Assembly (NCBI GenBank): GCA_937951695.1
Contig: CALFBL010000177.1
Span: forward strand, 1-31,884
Length of the DNA stretch: 31,884 nucleotides
DNA from: an uncultured Granulosicoccaceae bacterium
Lineage (GTDB): Bacteria > Pseudomonadota > Gammaproteobacteria > Granulosicoccales > Granulosicoccaceae
Direction: 5' to 3'
In this document: positions 31,324 to 31,884 of the stretch, piece by piece
Layout: each line of letters starts with the position of its first letter
Position numbering within the stretch: position 1 is the stretch's first letter
Position numbers and translations under genes: made by a program
The notes under the pieces: model-generated
Databases searched by the model: none
What the model was told of the DNA's origin: nothing
The model's input: the letters and a program-made list of their open reading frames with translations, nothing else

Positions 31324-31884
31324 AAACGCTCCAGCTAACTAACCGGCCTTGATCAATTCTCGATGTCCAGAATTTCTCAAGGTTATTTTTAGTCAACGGG
31401 CGTGAAACTCGGTAATTAGCATGCGCCTCATTACACTTACTGTCAGCGTGATCACCGCAACACCCGGATACCTTGGCTTTAGACGTGGAAGATATTTTCG
31501 TCGGTGTTATAAATCGAAATCGGTGCCGTGTGGGTAGCAGAGCTTTTTTGGCTGGAGATACCAACCCTATCGTTGTACCGAAGTCTTTGCTGCCAGGCTG
31601 CGTATTGGTTTCGACGGTGTTGCGTTCAACAATGCATCGGCCCTCGTGCACCAGTGCGTGGTGTCGGTGACATAGGCAGATTCCGTTTTCTACGGAAGTC
31701 TCGCCGCCATTCGCCCAATGATCGATATGGTGTATCGCGAGGTGGCGGTGTTGACTGCACCCCGGAAATTGGCAATGCCTGTCGCGAGCCAGAATGGCTC
31801 GTCGAATAGAAGCGGGCCAAGTTCTGCTTTGACGCCCCACATTTAACGGCTCCCCGTCTTGCCACCACATACTCACCAATGAAG
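31310..31884 (-). CDS. DUF222/13E12-type HNH endonuclease protein, C-terminal part
   Basis: The gene runs off the right edge, so about 191 C-terminal residues are seen and the start lies outside. DGEPLNVGRQSRTWPASIRRAILARDRHCQFPGC leads into an HNH nuclease motif with CxxxxC and HHIDHWANGGETSVENGICLCHRHHALVHEG. This is the C-terminal half of DUF222-HNH proteins, which are often multicopy. After VHEG the usual short ending is replaced by about 100 residues that are Lys/Ser/Thr-rich (IGLVSPAKKALLPTRHRFRF; CCGDHADSKC) and unlike the family as I know it. That tail could be a lineage-specific extension or the result of a frameshift. Confidence 0.8.
   Translation of the reverse strand, partial: SLVSMWWQDGEPLNVGRQSRTWPASIRRAILARDRHCQFPGCSQHRHLAIHHIDHWANGGETSVENGICLCHRHHALVHEGRCIVERNTVETNTQPGSKDFGTTIGLVSPAKKALLPTRHRFRFITPTKISSTSKAKVSGCCGDHADSKCNEAHANYRVSRPLTKNNLEKFWTSRIDQGRLVSWSVFSTP

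Noticed and set aside
1..31884. CRISPR array, prophage or transposon
   Set aside because: No regularly spaced direct repeats of 25-40 bases, no integrase or transposase reading frame and no phage structural genes were seen. The HNH protein alone does not indicate a phage.

Overview
The window reads as ordinary chromosomal sequence from a gammaproteobacterium, probably marine or aquatic. This rests on a Pseudomonas-type long glyceraldehyde-3-phosphate dehydrogenase, a tRNA-Ser(UGA) with encoded CCA, CsrA, Tex, YccA-type Bax inhibitor-1, a YigI-like thioesterase and a tandem glycine riboswitch. Genes are dense and lie on both strands. I see no prophage, insertion sequence, CRISPR array, rRNA or plasmid functions, and I do not name a species.

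Layout. 1-3070: a partial amino-acid ABC ATPase diverges from a family-3 solute-binding protein; then come an aromatic/aspartate aminotransferase and two overlapping Lin0512-family paralogues. 3188-7873: a secreted DUF4124-like protein, a membrane Ser/Thr kinase with a TolA-like coiled coil, and long-type GAPDH. 7925-11709: a DUF4159 exported protein divergent from xylulokinase, tRNA-Ser, a YccA-like BI-1 protein behind a tandem palindrome, and a 61-residue membrane protein. 11743-15958: an agmatinase/guanidinobutyrase-like ureohydrolase, a three-gene run (HAMP membrane protein, lipoprotein, fructosamine-kinase-like protein) and a thioesterase. 16020-22184: an SDR, then a reverse-strand run of hybrid histidine kinase, amine/amino-acid FAD oxidase and enoyl-CoA hydratase. 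A FixJ-like response regulator diverges from this run and overlaps the 3' end of csrA tail to tail. 22623-26994: an RlmD-like methyltransferase, a ThuA lipoprotein, a patch with two decayed genes (DUF6151-like and an aldehyde dehydrogenase tail), a nitroreductase and a DUF3565 protein coupled to tex. 26998-31884: tex, a tandem glycine riboswitch, a DadA-like D-amino acid dehydrogenase and a partial HNH protein.

Functional theme. Several genes point to uptake and catabolism of amino acids, amines and guanidino compounds: the solute-binding protein, aminotransferase, ureohydrolase, FAD oxidase, CoA-linked enzymes and riboswitch-controlled DadA. The sensor kinase appears to share a transcript with the oxidase and hydratase, so it may sense a related substrate.

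I found no convincing new multi-gene system such as a defence island. The least explained items are the riboswitch-dadA pairing, the sensor-kinase/oxidase operon with its divergent regulator and inverted repeat, the HAMP-lipoprotein-kinase cluster, the Lin0512 pair, the tandem palindrome before the BI-1 gene, and the gene-decay patch at 25.2-26.0 kb.
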